NCBI RefSeq assembly: GCF_011761565.1
Contig: NZ_JAASRM010000001.1
Coordinates: forward strand, 310,139-374,138
Length of the DNA: 64,000 nucleotides
Direction of reading: 5' to 3'
From: Rhizomicrobium palustre
Lineage (GTDB): Bacteria; Pseudomonadota; Alphaproteobacteria; Micropepsales; Micropepsaceae
The notes under the pieces are model-generated. The model had not been told where the DNA came from. It was given only the letters and a program-made list of their open reading frames with translations, and searched no databases. Both the position numbers and the translations under genes were made by a program. Shown piece after piece: positions 49,284 through 58,648 of the stretch. Every line of letters starts with the position of its first letter. Within the stretch, counting starts at the first letter, position 1.

Positions 49284-50474
49284 CTACGCCACCAGCCCCT
49301 TGATCGGCTTCACGGTGCCGCTGTCGGGGAAAACCGAACCATTCAGCGCGGCACGCGACACACCCATATGTTCGGCGAGAACGCTTTTGAACAGCGAACG
49401 CAAATCACTTCGCGCAGGCAGATCGCGGCCGTCTTTCAAGGCATCGGGCTTGAGCCCCACCCATTCGGCGTGGATAGCGCCGCCGGAAACCGCGCCGCCC
49501 AGCACAAAAGCCGCGCCGCCGGTGCCGTGATCGGTGCCGAGCGAGCCATTGACCTTCACGGTACGGCCAAATTCGGTAGCAACCACAACAACCGTCTGTT
49601 TCCAGGCCGGTCCCAGCGCGATCTTCATCGCATCAATGGCGCTGTCCAGCGTCGAAAGCCGCCGCGCCAATTGCCCATCGCCCGCGCCTTCATTGACATG
49701 GGTGTCCCAGCCAGAAGGATCGAGCACCGCGATACGCGGACCATCTTGCATGGCGAGCAAGCGGCCAGCACCTTGGAAAAGCGGCATGAGATCAGCCTTG
49801 GGCTTGTTCTTGTTGGAGGGATCATCCATGGCGGATTTCGATTGCGCCCGCAGCGCCATCGCACTTTGAAGCGACGGGCCCAGAAGTTTGTCATTGCCAT
49901 AAAGCGCCGCGACGCGGGTGAAATAGGCATCATCGGGTTCCGGCAATGTATCCGGCATCCAACTTGAAGCGCGGGCCTTGCCACTTAGGACCAAAGGCGG
50001 CGTCGGCGCCACCGCAAGCGCTTCCACGCCCTTCTTGCCGCCCATCGCGACCAAAGCGCGATTGAGCCAGCCATCATGCATCATATTCGGCGTGAGCCCG
50101 CCGCCCTCGAGTACATTCTGGCCGTCGAAATGCGAGCGGTCGCGATAGGGCGTGCAGACGTTGTGAAACACCGCAAGCTGTTTGGCATCGTAATAGGCTT
50201 TGAAATTGACCAGTGCCGGATGCAGACCAAAGAAGCCATCAAGATCGAGCAGCGCATTGGCGCCCGTTTTCGACAGTGCAAGGCTGCCGCGTAAGCTCGC
50301 GTAATCGGGATCGCCATAAGCAGGCACGGCGGCGAGCCCATCCAAGGCGCCGCGCAAGATCACCACCACAAGGCGGCGATCCCCTGGCACCGCAGCGAAG
50401 GCGGCGTTGGTGGTCAGCGTGGAAGTCAGGCCCAAAGCGGCCATGGAAGAGAGAAGACTGCGGCGGTCGATCAT
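49284..50474 (-). CDS. DUF1501 family protein with twin-arginine signal
   Basis: A 396-residue alkaline-phosphatase-superfamily-like protein. The N-terminus IDRRSLLSSMAALGLTS is a Tat signal. VVVILRGALDGLAAVPAYGD, GWDTHVNEG and EFGRTVKVNGSLGTDHGTGG are family blocks. DUF1501 proteins are almost always paired with DUF1800, as here; the pair is of unknown function but may be exported and metal-dependent. ATG at 50474 has AAGG upstream; a GTG nine bases earlier overlaps the DUF1800 stop. Confidence 0.88.
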   Translation of the reverse strand: MIDRRSLLSSMAALGLTSTLTTNAAFAAVPGDRRLVVVILRGALDGLAAVPAYGDPDYASLRGSLALSKTGANALLDLDGFFGLHPALVNFKAYYDAKQLAVFHNVCTPYRDRSHFDGQNVLEGGGLTPNMMHDGWLNRALVAMGGKKGVEALAVAPTPPLVLSGKARASSWMPDTLPEPDDAYFTRVAALYGNDKLLGPSLQSAMALRAQSKSAMDDPSNKNKPKADLMPLFQGAGRLLAMQDGPRIAVLDPSGWDTHVNEGAGDGQLARRLSTLDSAIDAMKIALGPAWKQTVVVVATEFGRTVKVNGSLGTDHGTGGAAFVLGGAVSGGAIHAEWVGLKPDALKDGRDLPARSDLRSLFKSVLAEHMGVSRAALNGSVFPDSGTVKPIKGLVA

Positions 50475-50479
50475 GACGT

Positions 50480-51886
50480 TCACCTTCTCTGAAATTCGGG
50501 GCTGGCAATAAGCAAGGCGACTGCCTCGGCCTTAGAGGAGGCGCGCAAAATGCCGGTGGAAGTCATCTCGCTCATCAAGGGTCCAAGACCTTGGGCAGCA
50601 AGCGCCACGACATCGGCGGCGGGGGGAATGCGCTGGCCGATCTGACGCGCCCATTCGATGCGGGTGAGCACCGCATCCGGCCCCGACCAGGCATCGCTTT
50701 CGAGCGGCCAGCCTTTGGGCGATGGCGCCGACATGGGAAACTCGCCCATCAGCCGCGTTACGCCCATGGCGCTGCGCACCAAGCCCGTGGCTTGATCCGG
50801 CTTCATTCCAGCTTTCGGAATATCGAGCAAACGATACGCGGCAGTGACGTATTCGACGGGGCTGCGCACTTTCACGAGGCCGGGCGCAAAGGCATGTGGA
50901 TCGCTGATCGCAGTTTCGGCCAGCGCGCGCAGATCGCCGCCGGTCTGTTTGAAATTCTCCTCCAGCCTTCTGATCATGCCCGGCGTTGGCTTATCGGAAA
51001 GAAAGGCGGTGGCGAATTTCACCGCGATATGATGGGCAGTGGAAGGATCGCGCGCCAGATCGGTGATGGCGGCAATGGTGCCCTCTTCGCCGGATTTATA
51101 AGTCTTGCCGCGCAACACCACATCGCTCGGCTCATGGCGATTGGCATAGAAACGGAAGCCGTCATCGCTGATCGGATGCGTATCGTTGCCATCATTATCA
51201 ACACCGAAGCCAGTCAGAAGCTTCGCCATGGCGATGACATCGCTTTGCGTATAGCCACCATCGACCCCGAGGGTGAAAAGCTCCATCAGCTCGCGGCCAA
51301 GATTTTCGTTGAGACCCCGCTTGCTGCGCAGGCCCACTGGCGAATTCGGCCCGATGGATTGGACGTTGTTGAGATAATAGAGCATGGCGGGATGGCGCAT
51401 GGCCGCGACCACCATGGTCTCGAACTTGCCTGCTATATTGGGGCGGATCACCTCGCGTTCAAAAGAACCGAGATAAGGCGTGCAATCGCCATTGGCGCTC
51501 GAGACGCCAAAATGATTGGTCCAGAACCAAACCAGCCGTTCCGCAAAAGGCCGCTCGGTCTTGAAACCAAGCGCAAAGCGGGCCGCGAGTTCGCCTTGAA
51601 TCTTGTCGTAGCGGGTTTTGTTGAGCGCCTTCAGCGCCTCGTCATCCACCTGCCCGTTTTTGCGCTGCGCCCGCAGCAGCTTTTCCTGCGCGTGGAATTC
51701 CCGCTCATCGGCTACCACCTGCCCCGTGCGCAAAAGCGCGCTGCCAGGCAAAACAGGGGTGGGCTGATCGGCGGGGCCAAGCTGGGCCAAGAGCCAGGCT
51801 TTGGGATCGTTGGAGGCGGACGCGATTTCACCCGCGCGCGCGCCTAGTCCGAATCGATGAACTGCAAGAGCACCTTCAAGAGACAT
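50480..51886 (-). CDS. DUF1800 family protein
   Basis: A 468-residue helical protein with family blocks ALAVHRFGLGARAGEI, FWTNHFGVSSANG, NVQSIGPNSPVGLRSKRG and LNENLGRELMELFTLGVDGG. No signal peptide is clear, although the family is often exported with its partner. It sits directly upstream of the DUF1501 gene, with start and stop about six bases apart, so the two form one operon. Function is not known. Start taken at ATG 51886. Confidence 0.88.
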   Translation of the reverse strand: MSLEGALAVHRFGLGARAGEIASASNDPKAWLLAQLGPADQPTPVLPGSALLRTGQVVADEREFHAQEKLLRAQRKNGQVDDEALKALNKTRYDKIQGELAARFALGFKTERPFAERLVWFWTNHFGVSSANGDCTPYLGSFEREVIRPNIAGKFETMVVAAMRHPAMLYYLNNVQSIGPNSPVGLRSKRGLNENLGRELMELFTLGVDGGYTQSDVIAMAKLLTGFGVDNDGNDTHPISDDGFRFYANRHEPSDVVLRGKTYKSGEEGTIAAITDLARDPSTAHHIAVKFATAFLSDKPTPGMIRRLEENFKQTGGDLRALAETAISDPHAFAPGLVKVRSPVEYVTAAYRLLDIPKAGMKPDQATGLVRSAMGVTRLMGEFPMSAPSPKGWPLESDAWSGPDAVLTRIEWARQIGQRIPPAADVVALAAQGLGPLMSEMTSTGILRASSKAEAVALLIASPEFQRR

Positions 51887-51964
51887 GGGGTTCGCCTCGG
51901 TGGCTGCTGGAAGAATTAACGCCCCACGCTTGTGCCTCCGTCGAGACAACACTGCGTCAAATTC

Positions 51965-51993
51965 TTAAATAATCGCCACAGTTAGGATATTAT
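51965..51993 (+). promoter_or_regulatory. Candidate purM promoter
   Basis: A -10-like TATTAT at 51988-51993 and a weak -35-like TTAAAT at 51965-51970 are 17 bases apart in the AT-rich part of the DUF1800/purM divergent spacer. The remaining 115 bases form the purM leader, including a GGGTGC/GCACCC hairpin at 52079-52104 just before the ATG. Confidence 0.4.
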
Positions 51994-52108
51994 ACCCACC
52001 TTTACGATGTCCCACCACCTCAGGAATCTGTGCGCGCGGTGCCTCGCCTGCTTGCCCCACCGGCCCAGGGGTCTTAAAGGGTGCGTGATCCCAAAAGAGC
52101 ACCCGTTA

Positions 52109-53176
52109 ATGGCCGACGAGACCAAACCCATCACCTATAAGGATGCAGGCGTCGATATCGATGCCGGCGAAGCGCTGGTGGAGCGCATTGGTCCGGCCGC
52201 CAAGGCCACGCGCCGTCCGGGTGCGGATGCGGAGCTCGGCGGGTTCGGCGGGCTTTTCGATCTGAAGGCCGCGGGCTTCAAGGACCCGGTGCTGGTCGCC
52301 TCCACCGACGGTGTCGGCACCAAGCTGAAAATCGCCATCGAAACGGGCATTTACGAGAATATCGGCCAGGATCTCGTGGCCATGTGCGTCAACGACCTCG
52401 TGGTCCAGGGCGCAGAGCCGTTGTTTTTCCTCGACTATTACGCGACCGGCAAGCTCAAGGTCGATGCCGCCGCCAAGGTGGTGGAAGGCATCGCGCGCGC
52501 TTGCAAGGAGTCCGGCTGCGCCCTGATCGGCGGCGAAACGGCGGAAATGCCCGGCCTCTACGCCCCTAATGATTTCGACCTCGCAGGCTTTTCGGTCGGC
52601 GCGGCGGAGCGCGGCACCATCCTGCCGAAGAAGGCGGAGATGGCGGCGGGCGATGTGATCATTGGCGTTGCCTCCACCGGCGTGCATTCCAACGGCTTCT
52701 CGCTGGTGCGCCGGGTGGTGGAGCGGCTTGGCCTCTCCTACGATTCCTGCGCCACCTTCGAAAATCCCAAGACCCTGGGCGAGGCTCTTCTCACCCCCAC
52801 CGCGCTCTATGTGAAGGGCGCGCTGGCCGCGATGAAGGCGGGCACGGTGAAGGGCTTTGCCCATATCACCGGCGGCGGCATCACCGAGAATGTGCCGCGC
52901 TGCCTGCCCGATGGCCTTGATGCTGAAATCGATCTTTCAAGCTGGACGCCGAAGCCGGTCTTCGGCTGGCTCGCCCGCGCGGCGGCCCTTGGCGATGCCG
53001 AGATGCTGCGCACCTTCAATTGCGGCATCGGCCTGATCGCCGTGGTGACGCCTTCCGATGCGCAAGCCGTGGTGGACGCCTTCGCCAGCGTCGGCCAGAG
53101 CGCTTCGGTGATCGGCAAGCTCATCTCCGGGTCTGGCGAAGGCAAGGTCGTTCCAGTCGGAAAGCTGAAACTATGA
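52109..53176 (+). CDS. purM: Phosphoribosylformylglycinamidine cyclo-ligase (AIR synthetase)
   Basis: ATP-dependent closure of FGAM to aminoimidazole ribotide in purine synthesis, 355 residues. Typical segments are [47 protein letters not shown] and [18 protein letters not shown]. The true start is ATG 52109; the upstream in-frame extension has no family similarity. It overlaps purN by four bases (ATGA), a standard purMN operon. No purine riboswitch was recognised in the leader. Confidence 0.97.
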   Translation: MADETKPITYKDAGVDIDAGEALVERIGPAAKATRRPGADAELGGFGGLFDLKAAGFKDPVLVASTDGVGTKLKIAIETGIYENIGQDLVAMCVNDLVVQGAEPLFFLDYYATGKLKVDAAAKVVEGIARACKESGCALIGGETAEMPGLYAPNDFDLAGFSVGAAERGTILPKKAEMAAGDVIIGVASTGVHSNGFSLVRRVVERLGLSYDSCATFENPKTLGEALLTPTALYVKGALAAMKAGTVKGFAHITGGGITENVPRCLPDGLDAEIDLSSWTPKPVFGWLARAAALGDAEMLRTFNCGIGLIAVVTPSDAQAVVDAFASVGQSASVIGKLISGSGEGKVVPVGKLKL

Positions 53177-53778
53177 AGAAGCGCGTCGCCATCCTCATTT
53201 CAGGCCGCGGCTCGAATATGCGCTCCCTGATTGCGGCGGCGGCGGCACCGGATTCTCCGGTCGAGATCGCGCTGGTGGTCTCCAATATCGGCTCGGCAGC
53301 GGGCATTCAGTTCGCGGCGGAAGCGGGCATCGCCACCGAAATCGTGCCCCATAAGGCATTCAATAGCCGCGAGGCCTTCGATCGCGCCGTCAGCGCGCAT
53401 TTGGAAGAAACCCGCATCGATATCGTCTGCCTGGCGGGCTTCATGCGCATTCTGTCGGATTGGTTCGCCACCCGCTGGATGGGCAAACTGATCAATATCC
53501 ACCCTTCGCTTCTGCCGCTCTTCAAAGGCACGCATGTGCATGAGCAGGCTCTGCAGGCGGGCGTGCGCGTGTCGGGCTGCACGGTGCATTTCGTGGTGCC
53601 CGAACTCGATGCCGGGCCGATCATCGCGCAGGCGGTCGTGCCGGTCGAAACCGGCGACACCCCCGACACCCTCGCCGCCCGCGTGCTGGTCGAGGAGCAC
53701 AAGCTTTATCCCGCAGCCTTACGCATGCTCGCTGAAGGCAAAGTACGCCTCGAAGCCGATCGCGCGGTGTTTGGGTAA
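53173..53778 (+). CDS. purN: Phosphoribosylglycinamide formyltransferase
   Basis: Folate-dependent GAR transformylase of purine synthesis, 201 residues. It has [17 protein letters not shown] at the N-terminus, then LAGFMRILS and the catalytic segment [20 protein letters not shown] (Asn, His), with Asp in [13 protein letters not shown] at 53173 sits in the purM stop, so translation is coupled. A long palindromic repeat follows the stop within eight bases. Confidence 0.97.
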   Translation: MKKRVAILISGRGSNMRSLIAAAAAPDSPVEIALVVSNIGSAAGIQFAAEAGIATEIVPHKAFNSREAFDRAVSAHLEETRIDIVCLAGFMRILSDWFATRWMGKLINIHPSLLPLFKGTHVHEQALQAGVRVSGCTVHFVVPELDAGPIIAQAVVPVETGDTPDTLAARVLVEEHKLYPAALRMLAEGKVRLEADRAVFG

Positions 53779-53785
53779 AACCGCT

Positions 53786-54027
53786 CTCACCTCCCCTTGA
53801 GGGCAGGGCTATCGCACGTGGGTTTTCGAGCCCCATATTGTCATCCCGGACGCGCCCGCGAAGATCGCGTTATCTGGCACTTGGGCGCGATCCGGGACCC
53901 ACTCAGAAATCTGAAAAGCGTCGAAGTGGGTCCCGGCTCTGCGCGCGCACTGCTTCGCAATGCGCACTGCGGCCGGGATGACAGCTTGGGTTAACTCCTC
54001 TAGAAGCGATTGCCCTTGAGGGAGGTG
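53786..54027. repeat. GTCATCCCGG-type dispersed repeat, long form with CCTCCC outer arms
   Basis: About 240 bases between purN and the GIY-YIG-like gene. Outer ends are CACCTCCCCTTGAGGG (53786-53801) and CCCTTGAGGGAGGTG (54013-54027), matching the arm unit of the separate CCTCCCC family. The inner core 53840-53982 has GTCATCCCGG and CCGGGATGAC. Left flank CTATCGCACGTGGGTTTTCG is nearly identical to that of the 48997-49232 copy. Confidence 0.85.
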
Positions 54028-54033
54028 GAAGCA

Positions 54034-54369
54034 TCACACCAGCGCTTCAGCGTCCAGCTCTTTGCGCCAATGGCCTTCGCGTTCTTTCAGAAGCTGCGGC
54101 AGGAGAAGCTCGTTCTCGTCGCGCACCTCTTCCAGCTCCACAAAAGCAAACGCCGCTTCGCCATGCGCACTGAACGCGGCTTGCAAGCTTTTGCCCGGAA
54201 AGCCGCCCATGCCGAGCTGAAACCACAGCCCCGCCTTGCGCTTATCAAGATCGGTACATTTGGCGACCCAGACCGTGCCGGTCACACCACAGCGCACCGC
54301 GAAAATTCCCTGGCGCGGTGTGGCTTCCTTAGCAGCGCGGATAAGCTCCTTCCTGCGCATATTATCCAT
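54034..54369 (-). CDS. Small GIY-YIG-like protein
   Basis: A 111-residue protein resembling the GIY-YIG-related family found in many proteobacteria. The first strand reads QGIFAVRCGVTGTVWVAKC, so GIY is GIF and YIG is not intact. Charged helices with ELEEVRDENELLLPQ follow. Catalytic competence as an endonuclease is doubtful. ATG 54369 overlaps the stop of the SDR gene upstream by eight bases, which suggests co-translation. I assign the family with modest confidence. Confidence 0.6.
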   Translation of the reverse strand: MDNMRRKELIRAAKEATPRQGIFAVRCGVTGTVWVAKCTDLDKRKAGLWFQLGMGGFPGKSLQAAFSAHGEAAFAFVELEEVRDENELLLPQLLKEREGHWRKELDAEALV

Positions 54370-55183
54370 GGGCAATTCTCTCCGATATCTCCCACAGCCG
54401 CTTTGCATCGGCTTCGTTTTGTGCGGCTTTGCGGGGCTTTGACGGTTTGCATTTAGCCCAATAGCTGCCGCTCAGATTTTCAATGCCGGGCGTGGTCACC
54501 AGATGCACAATCGTCTTGGCGCCCTCTTCCGGCGTGATCGCAATCCACTTTTTCAGGAACTGAAAAAATTTCGCAAAACCGCTGTCATTGTTATCGGCGA
54601 AACGCGTGTTGACGAAGCCCGGATGCAGAGCGAACGCGGCAACACCTAAACCTTCCAGCTTCTTGGCCAGCTCCAGCGTGAAAAGGATATTCATCAGCTT
54701 GGTGTTGGAATAGACGGTGAAACCCTTATACGCCGTCGTGGATTGCAGATCGTCCCAATCGATCTTGGCCATACGATGCGCATCCGACGCGGTGGAGATG
54801 ATCCGAGCACCGGGTTTGAAATTCAGGAAGAGCCCCGCCGTTAAAACAAAATAAGCCATATGATTGACGGCAAACGTGCGTTCCAGCCCATCCACCGTCA
54901 CTTGCCGCGTATCGAAATAGCCGCCCGCATTGTTGATCAGCACATCAATGCTTTCATGCGCAGAGCGGATTTCACTGGCGAGATGTTTTACTGATGCAAG
55001 AGAAGAAAGATCGGCGAGATGATAGCTGTGGCCCTCGCCTTTCAGCTTGGCGAGTGTCGCGAGCGCACGCGATTCCTCCCGCGCCACCAGCACGAGTTTA
55101 GCGCCCATTTCAGAAAGGCGGATCGCAGCCACCTCGCCAATGCCCGAGGTGCCGCCCGTGATCACTACCGTCTTGCCGTTCAT
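54362..55183 (-). CDS. Short-chain dehydrogenase, retinol-dehydrogenase-like
   Basis: A 273-residue NAD(P)-dependent oxidoreductase. The nucleotide motif is TGGTSGIG, then LINNAGGYF, and the catalytic Tyr-x3-Lys in VYSNTKLMNILFT. The Arg at VLVAREESR suggests NADP. Its overall form is like retinol dehydrogenase and other lipid-substrate SDRs; the substrate cannot be said. It starts a two-gene unit with the GIY-YIG-like protein. Confidence 0.9.
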   Translation of the reverse strand: MNGKTVVITGGTSGIGEVAAIRLSEMGAKLVLVAREESRALATLAKLKGEGHSYHLADLSSLASVKHLASEIRSAHESIDVLINNAGGYFDTRQVTVDGLERTFAVNHMAYFVLTAGLFLNFKPGARIISTASDAHRMAKIDWDDLQSTTAYKGFTVYSNTKLMNILFTLELAKKLEGLGVAAFALHPGFVNTRFADNNDSGFAKFFQFLKKWIAITPEEGAKTIVHLVTTPGIENLSGSYWAKCKPSKPRKAAQNEADAKRLWEISERIAHG

Positions 55184-55238
55184 CGCGCGCGCACCTGTGA
55201 GTCGATTTAGCGGCGAAGTTTAGCAATCAGGAGGTGAT

Positions 55239-55272
55239 AAAACAAAACCGGCCCAGGTTGACCCAGGGCCGG
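55239..55272 (-). terminator. Intrinsic terminator of ndk
   Basis: Stem CCGGCCC/GGGCCGG (55248-55254 and 55266-55272) with an inner GG/CC pair. On the minus strand it is followed by TTTTGTTTT. It lies 27 bases after the ndk stop. Confidence 0.85.
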
Positions 55273-55298
55273 CTGTCAGAAAATCGCGCGAGCTGGAA

Positions 55299-55721
55299 TT
55301 AGCCGACGATTTCGAGATCGGAGAAGAAGAACTTGATCTCGTTGGCGGCGTTCTCGGCGCTGTCCGAACCATGGACGGAGTTCGCTTCGATCGACTCGGC
55401 GAAATCCTTGCGGATGGTGCCAGCGGCGGCGTTGGCCGGGTTGGTGGCGCCCATGACTTCACGGTTCTTGGCAACGGCGTTTTCGCCTTCCAGGACCTGC
55501 ACGACCACCGGGCCGGAGATCATGAACTTGACGAGATCGTTGTAGAAGGGGCGCTCGGCGTGGACGGCGTAGAAGGCCTTCGCCTGGGCTTCGGAGAGCT
55601 GGATGCGGCGGGAGGCCACAACGCGCAGACCGGCTTCCTCGAAGCGGGCGACGATCTTGCCCGTCAGGTTGCGGCGGGTCGCGTCCGGCTTGATGATGGA
55701 AAGCGTGCGTTCGGTGGCCAT
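55299..55721 (-). CDS. ndk: Nucleoside diphosphate kinase
   Basis: A 140-residue enzyme that equalises nucleoside triphosphate pools. It begins [19 protein letters not shown] and has the active-site histidine in [11 protein letters not shown], plus [15 protein letters not shown]. Length and motifs are standard. It is followed by a strong intrinsic terminator, so it appears monocistronic. The divergent ABC-F gene lies 79 bases away. Confidence 0.97.
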   Translation of the reverse strand: MATERTLSIIKPDATRRNLTGKIVARFEEAGLRVVASRRIQLSEAQAKAFYAVHAERPFYNDLVKFMISGPVVVQVLEGENAVAKNREVMGATNPANAAAGTIRKDFAESIEANSVHGSDSAENAANEIKFFFSDLEIVG

Positions 55722-55799
55722 GTGATGCTCCGTGGGTGAATTTCGGGGGGCTTATACAGGTGGCCTTTGCACCGGCGCAAGGCGTGCTAAAAGCCCCCC

Positions 55800-57677
55800 A
55801 TGCTGGTTATCGATAATGTGACGGTCCGTATCGCGGGCCGGGTGATCCTGAATGGCGCAACCGCCACCCTGCCCGCCGGGCGCCGCATCGGCCTGGTGGG
55901 GCGCAATGGCGCGGGCAAATCCACGCTTTTGAAGGTCATCCAGGGCTTTTTGCACCCCGATGACGGGGAAACCTCCATTCCGAAGGATTGGCGGCTGGGG
56001 GCCTTGGCCCAGGAAGCCCCCTCGGGCCCGATGTCGCTGATCGATACCGTGCTGGCCGCCGACAAAGAGCGCGCTGACCTCCTCACCCGGGCCGAGACGG
56101 AAAAAGATCCGCACGCCATTGCCGATATCCATGCCCGGCTTCACACGATTGACGCATATTCCGCCCCGGCCCGGGCTGCCGAAATTCTGGCGGGCCTCGG
56201 CTTCGGCCCGGAAGAGCAGCTTCGCCCCTGTTCGGAATTTTCCGGTGGCTGGCGCATGCGCGTGGCTCTCGCGGCCGTCTTGTTCTCTGCCCCGGACCTC
56301 CTCCTCCTCGACGAGCCGACCAACTACCTCGATTTGGAAGGCGTGTTGTGGCTGGAAGACTTCTTGAAGCGCTATCGCGGCACCGTTCTGATCGTCAGCC
56401 ATGACCGCGATCTTTTGAACAGCGCTGCCGAATTCATCCTGCATCTCGAGGCTGGCAAGCTGACGCTGTACACCGGCGGCTATGACACTTTCCAAGAAAC
56501 CCGCGCCATGAAGCGGGCCTTGGATGAAGCCACCGCCAAGAAGGTGGATGCTCAGCGCGCGCATTTGCAAAGCTTTGTTGATCGCTTCCGCGCCAAGGCC
56601 AGCAAAGCCACGCAAGCGCAAAGCCGCCTCAAAATGCTGGAGCGTTTGCAGAAGATCGATCTGCCGGTGGACGAGCATGTGGCGCCGATCCGCCTGCCCG
56701 CTGCGACCGAAGCTTCGCCGCCGCTGGTGGTGCTCGACAATGCCGCGGTCGGTTATGACGGGCGCCAGATTTTGGGCGGCATCAATCTGCGCTTCGATCC
56801 CGAAGACCGCATCGCGCTTTTAGGCAAGAACGGCAACGGCAAATCCACCCTCGCAAAATTGCTGGCGGGGCGGCTGCAGCCCATGCGTGGCGAAGTGATT
56901 TCCGCCAAGAAGCTGGTGCCCGGCTATTTCGCGCAGCATCAGCTGGAAGAACTGGACGGCAATCTGACGCCGGTGGAGACACTCGCGGAACTACGCCGCC
57001 AATGGACGCCGCAACAGGTGCGCACTCAGCTTGGCAGTTTCGGCTTCTCCGCCGACAAGGCACTGACCAAAGTCGCCTCGCTCTCCGGCGGTGAGCGGGC
57101 GCGGCTGATGCTGGCGCTTGTGACGCTCGATAGCCCGAACCTGCTCATCCTCGACGAACCGACCAACCATCTGGATATCGACGCGCGCAACGAGCTTCTG
57201 AAAGCGCTGAACGACTTCAACGGCGCAGTGGTGCTGGTCAGCCATGACCGCCGCTTGTTAGAGGCCACCGCCGACCGTTTGCTGCTGGTGGCCGATGGCA
57301 AGGTGACGCCGTTCGAGGGCGATCTTGATGATTATCGCAAATTCCTCTTAACGCCCGATGCGCCGGTCAAAGAAGCGCAAACCGAAGAGGCACCCAAGCT
57401 GACCAAGGAAGAGGCCCGCAAGGAAGCCGCCGAACGCCGCCGCCGCTTCAAGCCGCTGAAGGACAAGGTGGACGCCGCCGAGCATCAGATCGCCGATCTC
57501 ACCAAAGAGATTGCCAAACTCGACAAGGCCCTCGCCGATCCGCTGCTGTTTGTGCAGGACCCCAAGAAAGGCCAAGCCGTCTCCAAACAACGCGCCGACG
57601 CCGCGCGCAAACTCGAAGCCGCCGAAGAACGCTGGCTGGTCTTAAGCGAGGAATATCAGGAAGCCATGGGGGAATAG
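55800..57677 (+). CDS. ABC-F family ATPase (YheS-like)
   Basis: Soluble ABC-F protein of 625 residues with two ATPase domains. First: Walker A GRNGAGKSTLL, signature FSGGWRMR, Walker B LLLLDEPTNYLD. Second: Walker A GKNGNGKSTLA, signature LSGGERAR, Walker B LLILDEPTNHLD. The linker between domains (about residues 240-300) is helical and basic. A C-terminal coiled coil (about residues 540-625) follows. ABC-F proteins act at the ribosome exit site; this layout is nearest the YheS group. No antibiotic role should be assumed. Confidence 0.93.
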   Translation: MLVIDNVTVRIAGRVILNGATATLPAGRRIGLVGRNGAGKSTLLKVIQGFLHPDDGETSIPKDWRLGALAQEAPSGPMSLIDTVLAADKERADLLTRAETEKDPHAIADIHARLHTIDAYSAPARAAEILAGLGFGPEEQLRPCSEFSGGWRMRVALAAVLFSAPDLLLLDEPTNYLDLEGVLWLEDFLKRYRGTVLIVSHDRDLLNSAAEFILHLEAGKLTLYTGGYDTFQETRAMKRALDEATAKKVDAQRAHLQSFVDRFRAKASKATQAQSRLKMLERLQKIDLPVDEHVAPIRLPAATEASPPLVVLDNAAVGYDGRQILGGINLRFDPEDRIALLGKNGNGKSTLAKLLAGRLQPMRGEVISAKKLVPGYFAQHQLEELDGNLTPVETLAELRRQWTPQQVRTQLGSFGFSADKALTKVASLSGGERARLMLALVTLDSPNLLILDEPTNHLDIDARNELLKALNDFNGAVVLVSHDRRLLEATADRLLLVADGKVTPFEGDLDDYRKFLLTPDAPVKEAQTEEAPKLTKEEARKEAAERRRRFKPLKDKVDAAEHQIADLTKEIAKLDKALADPLLFVQDPKKGQAVSKQRADAARKLEAAEERWLVLSEEYQEAMGE

Positions 57678-57682
57678 ACAGG

Positions 57683-57920
57683 CCCTCTCCCCTCGTGGGA
57701 GAGGAAGAAAAATCACGGGGTTAGTGTTGCGCCACAAAAGTGCCTGGCTTGGCACGAAAGGCGCGACGCTAACCCCGATGATTTTTCAGGTGAGGGGGCA
57801 TGGTGCGCGTTCCCCCTCACCCGCAAAATCTAGCACTTAGCGGCGAAGGGTGCGGAACCGATATATCTTGCACGCCGCTAAGCGCAAGATTTTGCGCCCT
57901 CTCCCACGAGGGGAGAGGGG
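57683..57920. repeat. CCCTCTCCC-type palindromic element
   Basis: Spacer element after the ABC-F gene. Outer pair CCCTCTCCCCTCGTGGGAGAGG and CCCTCTCCCACGAGGGGAGAGG, with nested pairs AGTGTTGCG..GGCGCGACGC-like, GAGGGGG/CCCCCTC and GCACTTAGCGG..CCGCTAAGCG-type around the middle. It resembles the CCTCCCC family in plan but the sequence differs, and only this copy is seen here. No open frame. Confidence 0.7.
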
Positions 57921-57943
57921 TTTCACGCAAGAGGGCAGCGGTC

Positions 57944-58552
57944 TCATGCCCCCGCCACCAGTTTTGCGGCGATGCCCCACATCACCAGTGTGATGCTGCC
58001 GTCGAGGGCGCGCCAGGCGCTGGCTTTGGCGAAGACCGGCTGCAACAGGATCGCGCCATAGCCGAGGGCGAAGAAAAACAGGAATGAGCCCGTCACCGCC
58101 CCCGCCGCGAAACTGACCTCGGCACCCTTGAAGCCGGTTGAGATCGTGCCGAGCAGCACCACCGTATCAAGATAGACATGCGGGTTGAGCCAGGTGATGG
58201 CGAGGCAGGCGATGAGCGTCTTCTTCAGCCCCTCATCTTCGCCTTGCGCCGCCATCAGCGCGGCATTGGAGCGGAGCGCTGCGCGCAGGCTTTTGAAGCC
58301 ATACCAGAAGAGAAAGGCGCCGCCGATATAATGCATGGCGGGACTGACCCAAGGCAGCAGCGCCGCGATTTTGCCGAAGCTCGTCACCCCGGCGATGATC
58401 AGCACCAGATCGGAAAGCGCGCAGGTAAGGCAAACCCAGAAAACATGGCGATTGCGCAGGCCCTGGCGCAGCACAAAGGCGTTTTGCGCCCCAATGGCCA
58501 CGATCAGGCTCAGCCCCATCAAAAGCCCCGAGAAAAAGACCGCCATGTTCAT
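57944..58552 (-). CDS. argO: ArgO/LysE-family amino-acid exporter
   Basis: Inner-membrane exporter of 202 residues with about five or six helices, pumping out arginine or related basic amino acids. LSLIVAIGAQNAFVLRQGLR is the family hallmark, followed by CLAITWLNPHVYLDTVVLLG. The divergent LysR regulator of ArgP type supports the name. It ends close to a palindromic repeat. Confidence 0.92.
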   Translation of the reverse strand: MNMAVFFSGLLMGLSLIVAIGAQNAFVLRQGLRNRHVFWVCLTCALSDLVLIIAGVTSFGKIAALLPWVSPAMHYIGGAFLFWYGFKSLRAALRSNAALMAAQGEDEGLKKTLIACLAITWLNPHVYLDTVVLLGTISTGFKGAEVSFAAGAVTGSFLFFFALGYGAILLQPVFAKASAWRALDGSITLVMWGIAAKLVAGA

Positions 58553-58648
58553 GTCAACGCCTACAGCACTATTACCGGAGAGGTCCTAGTGCCGCGCGCG
58601 GCAATAGGCTATTTAATTCTCCTAATCCAGATTAAGCGCAGCTAATCC

